32,446 nt of DNA from positions 1-32,446 of the forward strand of contig NZ_FOGG01000045.1 in NCBI RefSeq assembly GCF_900111155.1. Reading direction: 5' to 3'. Both the position numbers and the translations under genes were made by a program. The stretch comes from Pedobacter rhizosphaerae. GTDB taxonomy: Bacteria > Bacteroidota > Bacteroidia > Sphingobacteriales > Sphingobacteriaceae. Below, one piece after another: positions 1 through 6,956 of this stretch (position 1 is the stretch's first letter; each line of letters begins with the position of its first letter). The notes beneath the pieces were generated by a model. That model did no database searches, was not told the DNA's origin, and saw only the letters and a list, made by a program, of their open reading frames with translations.

Positions 1-15
1 CCTTCTTAATAAGTC

Positions 16-73
16 GAAAACTAAAATGAATTGCCCTTCGACAGGCTCAGGATGACAATACATTTTAGTTTTC
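16..73. repeat. Inverted repeat enclosing a common Bacteroidota repeat motif
   Basis: Two perfect 13-base arms (16-28 and 61-73) flank a 32-base loop. Inside the loop, ATTG (30-33) and CAAT (56-59) can extend the stem after one mismatch. The loop holds the sequence CCTTCGACAGGCTCAGGATG, which I recall as a frequent intergenic motif in Bacteroidota genomes; a diverged copy lies near 17941-17955. The rest of the 1-224 flank holds only a short hairpin at 188-200 and a 27-codon reading frame from 111 with no recognisable product. The element could terminate transcription or be a mobile palindrome. No transposase lies nearby. Confidence 0.6.
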
Positions 74-224
74 TCCTTAAGTTAATAGCATTGGAGGCGC
101 TACGACTAGAATGGAGGTGGTTATTACCATGAACTTACATGCCTTAAATGGTAAAAAAGTTTCGAACCAGAAAAGAATCATCCGGCCGGTGTGATACACC
201 AACCGGGTAACTTTTAATCCTTAC

Positions 225-3200
225 TTAACCATTTATAAAAGGACTAAACCGGCTTAACAGCTGATTATACTGTAGTTCAAGCTTTTTACTCAACGCAATC
301 TGCTTATGGTTTTGCGTTAACTGAACCATCTGCCCCAAAAATGTCATGTAAAATTGTACTTCTCTTTCCGATGCCAGTTGATTTTTGCTTATGGAAACAT
401 CGGCTAAATAGGTCAATTCCTTTTTCATGTAATCTGCAGATTTATTAATCAGTTGGTTAGCTTTCTGTGCATCATTTAAACGGTACAGGTTTTCGGTGAG
501 GTAAAATGTACTCGCCAGTTGATACATGCTGTGAAATTGATCAGGGATAACTTTGAAATAATGATTGGCAACCTTTTTCCCTTCCTCAAATTTTCCTTCA
601 CTAATCAGTTTGGTGATTAAACTATTGAACATGTTGGAAAACATATTTACATCATCAGCAGATTGGCGATCTAAATAATTGGCGTTTTTGATATTTCCAT
701 ACCTGTAAAGGTGCATCAGATTGTTGTAGAGCGGTTTCACATTTACCAATTCATGCTGCTCTGGCTTAGACTCTTCTGGCTTCAGCGGTAAAAGTCTTAA
801 GTTTAATCCTTCCGAGTAAAGGTATTTATCTAAACCGATATATTGAGCAGATGGCATGGCATTGCTGAAGTAAATTGGGCGTTTCCAGTTGTTATTGGCC
901 AGGATGTCAAATAGAGCAAGAGTACCTTTCGTTACGTAATCCTCATTGTAGGTCCATTCCATAGTTTTGGCAATTTTGCCTGCATCCTCAAGTGGTACAG
1001 TGCCTGTATCTACTACCTCTTTGGCGTTGACTGATATTTTAAGATTTTTGGTGGGTAGAACATTGTATTTTGAACCATCACTCATCGTTACTTTATCCTC
1101 GTCATGATCAGAGAGCAAAACCGCCACGATTTCTTTCAGTTCAATAGATTGAGCGATTTTATAATCCTGATAATACATGATATCTCTGGTTCCGGTAACA
1201 TATTGATTGGGTTTTAAGCTGAGTGGAAGCGGAGCCGATGCATTAGATTTCTTCCTCATCCCATCGATATACCAATCTGCGGTAAAAAGACTCAAATTCA
1301 CAATTCTAACATCAGGTCTTACATTTTCTACTTCCTGGGCATACCATAATGGAAAGGTGTCATTGTCGCCATAAGTGAATAATATGGCATCTGGAGCACA
1401 TGATTTCAGATAGTTGATAGAAATGTCTCGTGCCAAATGACTTTCAGATCTGTTATGGTCATCCCAGCCCTGTTGAAGCATAATAATAGGGGCTGCGAGT
1501 GCAATAACTGAAGCCAATATACTCGCTCTAGCAGGATTAATCTTTTTAAACACCCAGTCTTTCAATCCAAAAACACCCAGCCCAATCCAAATGGCAAAGG
1601 TGTAGAACGAGCCTACATAGGCATAATCACGCTCTCTGGGCTCGATAGGAACAGAATTAAGGTAGACTACAATGGCTACACCCGTAAACACAAATAACAA
1701 TGCCAGTACACCTGCATCTTTTTGATTTCGTTTGAAATGCCAAAGTGCCCCTATTAATCCGATAATTAACGGCAGAAAGAAAAAACGATTGTAAGCTTTG
1801 TTTTCAGTAATTGATGGGGGAAGGTTTTGCTGGTTGCCCAGGTGCAGACTATCAATTGGTTTTATTCCACTGAGCCAGGCACCCTTATTACCGCCGTGTT
1901 GTCCATCCTGGTTATCTTGCCTGCCCACAAAGTTCCACATAAAGTAACGCATGTACATTTGTCCAACCTGGAAGGAGAACATGTAATTCAAATTGTCTAT
2001 TAATGTAGGTTTATGACTATCCTCAAAGCCCATCCAGCTTTTATAAAAATTGATGTGTTCTGCCTTGTCGCTATACATGCGGGGGATAGGCGTTTTATCG
2101 CGATATACGTAGTCAGACCTGGTCCCCGCCGATTCGTATTTGGTTTCTCCCTTGCGATAAAGTTTTCCTGTTTCCTTAATGTCGATTTTCTCAGAATTGT
2201 AGTTTTCACCAAAAAGCAATGGTCTGTCGCCATATTGGGAGCGATTAACATAGCTTAAAAAGTTAAAGGCATTTTCAGGGTCAGTATTATTTAAGTTTGG
2301 TTTAGCTTGTGCCCTTATAATTAATAATGCAAAAGAGCTGTAGCCAAAAATGAGTAATACGGTAAAAAGGAGAGATAGATGAAGAAATCTTTTCCGTTTA
2401 AGTATGGAATAACGAATACCGTAGATTAAGCTTCCGATCAGGAGCATGGCAAAAAATATAATTCCCGATCCAAAGCCTAAACCCAGGGTATTCACGAAGA
2501 AATAATCAAACTGAGCTGCAAAAGAGATTAAATATTGTATAATCCCAAATTGAACAAATGCCAGTACCGCGATGGCAATGGCAAACACTTTTAATGTACT
2601 TTGCCAGGTGGGTTTGGCAGCCTTTTTAAAGTAGTATATAAAAATCACTGCAGGTATCGCCAATAAATTAAGCAGGTGCACCCCTATAGAAATTCCAATC
2701 ATGTAGGCTACAAATAATAGCCATCGGTCTGCTTGTGGTTGTTCTGCCTGAGATTCCCATTTTAATATTCCCCAAATCACAACAGCCGTGCAAAGCGACG
2801 ACATGGCGTATACCTCCGCTTCAACGGCTGAGAACCAAAAACTATCTGAAAATGCGAAAGCTAAAGCACCAACAATACCGGCTCCAACAATACTAATGGT
2901 TTTAGATTGGCTAAGATCGGTTTCTGTTTTGGCGACAACTTTTTTTGCCAGTGCAGTGATGGTCCAGAAAAGAAACATAATGGTTGCGGCACTAGCAATT
3001 GCCGAAGCGAGGTTCATGAAATAAGCTACTAGGGTAGGATTGCCAAGAGCCAGAGTGGAAAATAGCCTTTGGATCATAGAAACAATGGGAGCACCGGGTT
3101 GATGTACTACCTGCATTTTGTAGGCCGACGCGATAAATTCTCCGCAATCCCAGAAACTTACCGAGCGGTCTAAAGTGAGAATATATGTTGTTGCAGCAAT

Positions 3201-3248
3201 AAAAAAACATGCCCAACCAGCCAGGGAATTGATTTTGGAGTAATTCAT
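225..3248 (-). CDS. DUF2723 (TMEM260-like) membrane glycosyltransferase, putative protein O-glycosyltransferase
   Basis: This is an integral membrane protein of 1007 residues. The first ~600 residues contain about a dozen hydrophobic segments; the last ~400 are soluble and helical, with TPR-like spacing near the C-terminus. The N-terminus has the family signature after the first membrane segment: DRSVSFWDCGEF, then HQPGAP. The acidic pair in this loop resembles the catalytic acidic residues of GT-C (protein mannosyltransferase) enzymes. The family (Pfam DUF2723) is very common in Bacteroidota, and its vertebrate relative TMEM260 is a protein O-mannosyltransferase. The likely role is therefore transfer of a sugar from a lipid carrier to periplasmic proteins, but donor and acceptor are not visible here. 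The length is normal for the family. The gene stands alone, divergent from the tRNA-Gln/prs unit, and starts at an ATG 3248. Confidence 0.85.
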   Translation of the reverse strand: MNYSKINSLAGWACFFIAATTYILTLDRSVSFWDCGEFIASAYKMQVVHQPGAPIVSMIQRLFSTLALGNPTLVAYFMNLASAIASAATIMFLFWTITALAKKVVAKTETDLSQSKTISIVGAGIVGALAFAFSDSFWFSAVEAEVYAMSSLCTAVVIWGILKWESQAEQPQADRWLLFVAYMIGISIGVHLLNLLAIPAVIFIYYFKKAAKPTWQSTLKVFAIAIAVLAFVQFGIIQYLISFAAQFDYFFVNTLGLGFGSGIIFFAMLLIGSLIYGIRYSILKRKRFLHLSLLFTVLLIFGYSSFALLIIRAQAKPNLNNTDPENAFNFLSYVNRSQYGDRPLLFGENYNSEKIDIKETGKLYRKGETKYESAGTRSDYVYRDKTPIPRMYSDKAEHINFYKSWMGFEDSHKPTLIDNLNYMFSFQVGQMYMRYFMWNFVGRQDNQDGQHGGNKGAWLSGIKPIDSLHLGNQQNLPPSITENKAYNRFFFLPLIIGLIGALWHFKRNQKDAGVLALLFVFTGVAIVVYLNSVPIEPRERDYAYVGSFYTFAIWIGLGVFGLKDWVFKKINPARASILASVIALAAPIIMLQQGWDDHNRSESHLARDISINYLKSCAPDAILFTYGDNDTFPLWYAQEVENVRPDVRIVNLSLFTADWYIDGMRKKSNASAPLPLSLKPNQYVTGTRDIMYYQDYKIAQSIELKEIVAVLLSDHDEDKVTMSDGSKYNVLPTKNLKISVNAKEVVDTGTVPLEDAGKIAKTMEWTYNEDYVTKGTLALFDILANNNWKRPIYFSNAMPSAQYIGLDKYLYSEGLNLRLLPLKPEESKPEQHELVNVKPLYNNLMHLYRYGNIKNANYLDRQSADDVNMFSNMFNSLITKLISEGKFEEGKKVANHYFKVIPDQFHSMYQLASTFYLTENLYRLNDAQKANQLINKSADYMKKELTYLADVSISKNQLASEREVQFYMTFLGQMVQLTQNHKQIALSKKLELQYNQLLSRFSPFING

Positions 3249-3323
3249 AGTGATTTTTTTCTGATTGATTGTAAAAGAGTTATCGGTTTTCTAAACTAAA
3301 ATGTCGTAGAAAAAAAGAAAAAG

Positions 3324-3355
3324 TTGCACGGTATTTAATCATTTTTCTATCTTTG
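3324..3355 (+). promoter_or_regulatory. Candidate Bacteroidota promoter, distal to tRNA-Gln
   Basis: TTG (3324-3326) and TATCTTTG (3348-3355) are separated by 21 bases, matching the TTG/TAnnTTTG consensus. It lies about 120 bases upstream of the tRNA and would be a second, upstream start for the tRNA-prs unit. The AT-rich stretch between the two promoters could act as an UP-like element. Confidence 0.45.
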
Positions 3356-3408
3356 CATCGCAATCAGAAAGCGCGAGAAAAGAAATTAAAAATATTTTAA
3401 AATCACTC

Positions 3409-3439
3409 TTGCAAATTTGAAATAAGCTTTCTACATTTG
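3409..3439 (+). promoter_or_regulatory. Promoter of tRNA-Gln (and probably prs)
   Basis: TTG (3409-3411), 20 bases, then TACATTTG (3432-3439): a full match to the Bacteroidota housekeeping sigma consensus. The predicted start near 3446 leaves a short leader before the tRNA at 3475. An A/T-rich tract lies just upstream, as is usual for stable-RNA promoters in this phylum. Confidence 0.7.
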
Positions 3440-3474
3440 CATTCCCTTTCGAGAAGTAATTCTCGATAAAAGTT

Positions 3475-3545
3475 TGTCCGATAGTATAAGGGTAGTACAA
3501 CGGTTTTTGGTACCGTTTGTCTTGGTTCGAATCCAGGTCGGACAA
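3475..3545 (+). tRNA. tRNA-Gln (anticodon TTG)
   Basis: A 7-base acceptor stem (TGTCCGA 3475-3481 pairing with TCGGACA 3538-3544) is followed by discriminator A. The anticodon stem ACGGT/ACCGT encloses the loop TTTTGGT, giving anticodon TTG (UUG, glutamine). The T arm shows the standard GGTTCGAATCC. The CCA end is not encoded. The gene is followed within 15 bases by a strong hairpin and T-run, and then prs. Confidence 0.93.
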
Positions 3546-3559
3546 CGAAAATTTTAAGT

Positions 3560-3597
3560 TCGGATCGTGTTCTCAAAAACATGATCCGATTTTTTTT
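3560..3597 (+). terminator. Rho-independent terminator or attenuator between tRNA-Gln and prs
   Basis: An 11-bp stem (3560-3570 with 3579-3589, one G-T pair) is followed by eight T residues (3590-3597). It ends only 22 bases before the prs start codon. An upstream ATG in frame with prs (3581) lies inside the 3' arm, which argues against it being the true start. With so little room for another promoter, prs probably depends on read-through of this element. Confidence 0.75.
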
Positions 3598-3619
3598 AAG
3601 CGTAAACTACACACGGATC

Positions 3620-4561
3620 ATGCCATTGCAGTTTAACCCGGTAAAACTTTTTTCCGGAACAGGTTCTAGAGGACTATCACTAAAAATCGCTGAGCATTAC
3701 GGCAAGCCACTTGGTGAAGTAAGTATTCATAGATTTAGCGATGGAGAGTTTCAACCCTCTTTTGACGAATCGATCAGAGGTTGCGATGTTTTCTTAATCC
3801 AATCTACCTACCAACCCAGCGATAATTTAATGGAACTTTTGCTAATGGTTGATGCTGCAAAAAGAGCATCTGCACATTACATTACAGCAGTGGTACCTTA
3901 TTATGGTTTGGCCCGTCAGGATAGAAAAGATAAACCTCGTGTAGCAATTGGTGCTAAATTGGTGGCCAATCTATTGAAATCTGCGGGTATTCACCGCATC
4001 ATGACAATGGATTTGCATGCGGCACAGATTCAGGGCTTCTTTGATATTCCGGTAGATCACTTAGATGGATCGGTTATTTTTGTTCCTTATATCAAAAGCC
4101 TTGGCTTAAAGAACTTAACTATTGCATCGCCAGATATGGGCGGTTCATACAGAGCACGTACTTTTGCTAAATTCTTTAATGCTGAAGTTGTAATCTGTGA
4201 TAAACGCCGTAAGCGTGCCAATGAAATCGAATCTATGTCGATTATTGGAGATGTTACCGGACAAGATGTTGTGCTAATTGATGATATCTGTGATACAGCA
4301 GGAACCTTATCTAAAGCGGCAGCTTTGATTATGGAACATGGTGCAGCCAGTGTAAGAGCAGTTTGTACACATGCAGTATTATCCGGAAAAGCAATAGAAA
4401 CAGTAGAAAATTCAGTTTTATCAGAATTAATCGTAACTGATACTATTCCTTTAAAACAAGAAAGTGATAAAATTAGAGTACTGAGCACAGCGAGTTTATT
4501 TGCAAGAGCAATTGCTAATGTAAACGAACACGGATCAATCAGTGATCTTTTTAATGTATAA
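3620..4561 (+). CDS. prs: Ribose-phosphate pyrophosphokinase (PRPP synthetase)
   Basis: This cytoplasmic enzyme makes 5-phosphoribosyl-1-diphosphate from ribose-5-phosphate and ATP, for nucleotide, His, Trp and NAD synthesis. From the ATG at 3620 the protein has 313 residues, the usual length for the family. Starting at 3581 would add 13 residues encoded inside the terminator hairpin, so 3620 is preferred. Visible motifs: the N-terminal FSDGE...RGCDVFLIQS block, the ATP-side KDKPRVAIGAK segment, the metal-binding DLHAAQIQGFFD, and the PRPP-binding loop VVLIDDICDTAGTL. It lies directly behind tRNA-Gln and its hairpin and is followed by rplY. This gene pair is conserved in many bacteria. Confidence 0.97.
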   Translation: MPLQFNPVKLFSGTGSRGLSLKIAEHYGKPLGEVSIHRFSDGEFQPSFDESIRGCDVFLIQSTYQPSDNLMELLLMVDAAKRASAHYITAVVPYYGLARQDRKDKPRVAIGAKLVANLLKSAGIHRIMTMDLHAAQIQGFFDIPVDHLDGSVIFVPYIKSLGLKNLTIASPDMGGSYRARTFAKFFNAEVVICDKRRKRANEIESMSIIGDVTGQDVVLIDDICDTAGTLSKAAALIMEHGAASVRAVCTHAVLSGKAIETVENSVLSELIVTDTIPLKQESDKIRVLSTASLFARAIANVNEHGSISDLFNV

Positions 4562-4567
4562 AAAAAT

Positions 4568-4701
4568 GTAAGTGGTTTAGGGTATAAGGCCTCCAGTCTT
4601 GATACTCAATACTAACTACTCGATACTAACAAAGGTAAGAGGTTTAGGGTATAAGGCATCCAGTCTTAATACTCGATACTAACTACTTAATACTAATAAA
4701 A
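4568..4701 (+). repeat. Two 67-bp direct repeats built from 7-bp TACTNNN units
   Basis: Two copies (4568-4634 and 4635-4701) fill almost all of the 153-base prs-rplY gap. Each copy has a unique half and a half made of TACTNNN heptamers (for example TACTCAA, TACTAAC, TACTCGA). The same 7-base periodicity recurs at 9694-9757, 19038-19395 and 30652-30714. I see no TAnnTTTG promoter for rplY here. Confidence 0.8.
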
Positions 4702-4714
4702 TAAATATATAAAA

Positions 4715-5299
4715 ATGAAAACAATCGCAATTAGCGGTTCTCCAAGAGAGAACGTAGGGAAACGCGATGCCAAGGAACTTCGTTACGAAGGTAAAGTTCC
4801 GGCGGTATTGTATGGTGGTACAGAGCAACAACATTTAGCTGTTACTATTGCCGACTTAAGAGATGTTATTTATACCCCGGAAGTGAACTTTGTAGAGATC
4901 GAAGTTAACGGTGCTAAAACTAAAGCTATCGTTAAAGATACTCAGTTCCACCCACTTACAGATGTATTAATCCACATCGATTTTCTTCAGTTATTTGATG
5001 AAAAAGAAATTGTAATGGAAATTCCTGTAAAATTAACCGGAACTTCTCCAGGTGTTAAAATGGGGGGTAAATTAATCCAAAAATTACGTAAGTTACGTGT
5101 TAAAGCATTACCTGCTAACATGCCACAAAACGTAGAAGTTAGCATCGAGAAATTAGAAGTAGGTAACTTATTCCGCGTTCGCGATTTGAAAGGCGATAAT
5201 TATGTTATCACTAACACTCCTGAAGATACTATCGTTTCAGTAGCAATGTCAAGAGCATTGAAACAAGCAGAAACTGAAGCTGCTAAAGGTAAAAAATAA
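4715..5299 (+). CDS. rplY: 50S ribosomal protein L25 (CTC-type, two-domain)
   Basis: This is the long (194-residue) TL5/CTC form of ribosomal protein L25, which binds 5S rRNA. Residues 1-95 are the L25 RNA-binding domain (SGSPRENVGKRDAKELR, VPAVLYGG, FHPLTDVLIHIDFLQL). The rest is the beta-rich C-terminal domain, ending in a charged Lys-rich tail. It starts at an ATG 153 bases after prs, in the same direction. The prs-ctc-pth order seen in Firmicutes and others is kept here. A strong terminator follows at once, so pth is probably transcribed separately. Confidence 0.96.
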   Translation: MKTIAISGSPRENVGKRDAKELRYEGKVPAVLYGGTEQQHLAVTIADLRDVIYTPEVNFVEIEVNGAKTKAIVKDTQFHPLTDVLIHIDFLQLFDEKEIVMEIPVKLTGTSPGVKMGGKLIQKLRKLRVKALPANMPQNVEVSIEKLEVGNLFRVRDLKGDNYVITNTPEDTIVSVAMSRALKQAETEAAKGKK

Positions 5300-5320
5300 T
5301 CGGCCTGCTGATTATTACGG

Positions 5321-5354
5321 AAAAGGTGCAAAAGTAATTTTGCACCTTTTTTTT
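5321..5354 (+). terminator. Rho-independent terminator of rplY
   Basis: A perfect 13-bp stem (5321-5333 with 5338-5350, AAAAGGTGCAAAA) has a GTAA tetraloop, and the T-run continues to 5354. It ends the prs-rplY transcript 22 bases after the stop codon. Confidence 0.93.
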
Positions 5355-5410
5355 GTCCCTCTTTTTCTTAAAGTTCATTTGAGAACCTTTAAAGAATGCC
5401 ATCAACAAAG

Positions 5411-6112
5411 CGTCTTGCTGAACTTGTTTCAGCATCTTTTAGTATAAGGCCCTGAAATAAATTCAGGGTGACGGATTTTGGATTGGATTTTGAGGCGATC
5501 TTCTCGATAATCGTCCTGCTGAACTTGTTTCAGCATCTTTCGTATAAGGCCCTGAAATAAATTCAGGGTGACGATTGTGATAGGGGTTTATTAAGAGATC
5601 ATATTAAAAATCCCGTCTTGCTGAACTTGTTTCAGCATCTTTCTAATAATATTAATAAAGGCCCTGACCCATAGCGCAGCGGAGAGCTACGAAGTAAAAT
5701 AAATTCAAGGTGACGGATTTTGGATTGGATTTTTTAGGCGATCTTATCGGTAATCGTCTTGCTGAACTTGTTTCAGCATCTTTTAGTGTAAGACCCTGAA
5801 ATAAATTCAGGGTGACGATTGTGCTAGGGATTTATTAAGAGATCATGTTAAAAATCCCGTCTTGCTGAACCTGTTTCAGCATCTTTCGTATAAGGCCTTG
5901 AAATAAATTCAGGGTGACGTATTTTGGATTGAATTTTTGAGGCGATCTTCTCGATAATCGTCCTGCTGAACTTGTTTCAGCATCTTTTAGTATAAGGCCC
6001 TGAAATAAATTCAGGGTGACGATGGTGCTATGGGTTTATTAAGAGATCATATTAAAAATCCCGTCCTGCTGAACTTGTTTCAGCATCTTTAAGATAATAC
6101 CCTGCAACAAGT
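5411..6112 (+). repeat. Higher-order array of alternating palindromic repeat units
   Basis: Seven copies of the core GCTGAACTTGTTTCAGCATC start at 5417, 5518, 5620, 5761, 5864, 5965 and 6068. Each core is a hairpin (GCTGAA/TTCAGC, 5-base loop). In most copies it is followed by a second hairpin (CCCTGAA/TTCAGGG, 5-base loop). Two spacer types alternate strictly: A (GATTTTGGATTGG...GATAATCG) and B (GTTTATTAAGAGATCAT...AAATCCC). This gives three AB super-units of about 203 bases plus a diverged terminal copy. The third copy carries an extra ~40 bases that split its second hairpin. No coding frame spans the array, which fills most of the 872-base rplY-pth gap. Confidence 0.92.
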
Positions 6113-6159
6113 TTAAGCTGAGGGTAGCGATCGGGATTACAACTTTCGCCTAATTCTCT

Positions 6160-6167
6160 TACATTTG
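6160..6167 (+). promoter_or_regulatory. pth promoter -7 box
   Basis: TACATTTG is an exact TAnnTTTG match. It ends four bases before the pth ATG (6172), so transcription should start at or next to the initiation codon. No good TTG -33 element is seen upstream. Confidence 0.5.
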
Positions 6168-6171
6168 CAGC

Positions 6172-6732
6172 ATGAAATATCTCATAGTTGGTTTGGGGAA
6201 CATTGGCCCTGAATACGCACATACCAGGCATAATATCGGATTTGATATTGCTGATGAACTGGTAAAAGATTTAAATGGAAGTTTTGATAATATTCGTTTA
6301 GCTTATTATGCAGAGGTTGGTTTTAAAGGTAAAAAACTCCACGTGATTAAGCCAACAACTTTTATGAACCTGAGCGGTAAAGCGGTAAACTATTGGATGA
6401 AAGAATTGAAGATAGCACCGGAAAACGTGCTGGTAATTGTCGACGATTTAGCACTCCCATTAGGAAAATTACGTTTAAAGTTGCAAGGGAGTAGCGCTGG
6501 GCATAATGGTTTAAAGAGTATTGAAGAAGTTTGCGGTGGACAGAATTATGCCCGCCTGCGGTTCGGTATAGGAAATGATTACCCCAAAGGCAGACAGGTA
6601 GACTTTGTACTCGGCCAATTTGATAAGGAAGAGCAATTGGAACTTCCTGCGCTAATTGATAAGAGTGTGGAGCTGATTAAAAGCTTTATAACCATAGGTC
6701 CGGCTAAAACCATGACCGCCTTTAATAAGTAA
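6172..6732 (+). CDS. pth: Peptidyl-tRNA hydrolase
   Basis: This cytoplasmic enzyme recycles peptidyl-tRNAs dropped from ribosomes by cleaving the ester bond. The protein is 186 residues, the usual size. Conserved features: MKYLIVGLGNIGPEYAHTRHNIGF with catalytic His20, the PTTFMNLSG segment with substrate-binding Asn66, VIVDDLALPLG with catalytic Asp92, and QGSSAGHNGLKSI. The start matches the family start exactly. The gene keeps the prs-rplY-pth order, but it lies beyond a terminator and a large repeat array and has its own -7 box immediately before the ATG. Confidence 0.97.
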   Translation: MKYLIVGLGNIGPEYAHTRHNIGFDIADELVKDLNGSFDNIRLAYYAEVGFKGKKLHVIKPTTFMNLSGKAVNYWMKELKIAPENVLVIVDDLALPLGKLRLKLQGSSAGHNGLKSIEEVCGGQNYARLRFGIGNDYPKGRQVDFVLGQFDKEEQLELPALIDKSVELIKSFITIGPAKTMTAFNK

Positions 6733-6781
6733 GGAAAAAAACAGACCTTGGATAGGGAAGTAGCACTTTCCTTTCTCACTA

Positions 6782-6838
6782 AACCTGATCGCAGTGGCAT
6801 CTCCCGATTTTTTATCGGGAATAAAACGGAGAGGACTA
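6782..6838. repeat. Candidate structured intergenic element
   Basis: The stretch CCTGATCGCAGTGGCATC is followed by a perfect 7-bp hairpin (TCCCGAT 6802-6808 and ATCGGGA 6814-6820, T5 loop) and then ATAAAACGGAGAGGA. Similar CTGATcGCAGTGG...hairpin...CGGAnAG(C)AGG arrangements are, from memory, frequent between genes in Flavobacteriia and Sphingobacteriia. The function is unknown. It sits between the convergent pth and TPR genes. Confidence 0.4.
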
Positions 6839-6901
6839 ACATTCAAAAGGATTACTGTCCTGGCTTTTCTAATAATAATAGAGACGAGGTTGCTGCATAA
6901 T

Positions 6902-6935
6902 AAAAAAGGAGACCATCTTGCGATGATCTCCTTTT
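6902..6935 (-). terminator. Terminator of the TPR gene
   Basis: A 14-bp stem (6904-6917 with 6922-6935, one G-U in RNA) has a 4-base loop. Read on the minus strand it is followed by a run of six T. It lies 21 bases beyond the stop codon and may also stop pth transcripts arriving from the other side. Confidence 0.85.
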
Positions 6936-6956
6936 CTGTTCCGTTTAAATGGATTA

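Noticed and set aside
111..194. Short plus-strand frame (27 codons) near the left edge
   Set aside because: No recognisable features. Too short to support as a gene, and there is no visible promoter.
3581..3619. Extended N-terminus of prs starting at an ATG at 3581
   Set aside because: The ATG lies in the 3' arm of a terminator hairpin. The family length of 313 residues fits the start at 3620.
4087..4488. 133-codon open frame on the minus strand
   Set aside because: It lies fully inside prs, which has strong motif support. The frame is an antisense shadow with no recognisable domain.
5411..6112. CRISPR array
   Set aside because: Repeats are palindromic units about 100 bases apart with only two recurring spacers, not unique spacers, and no cas genes are present.
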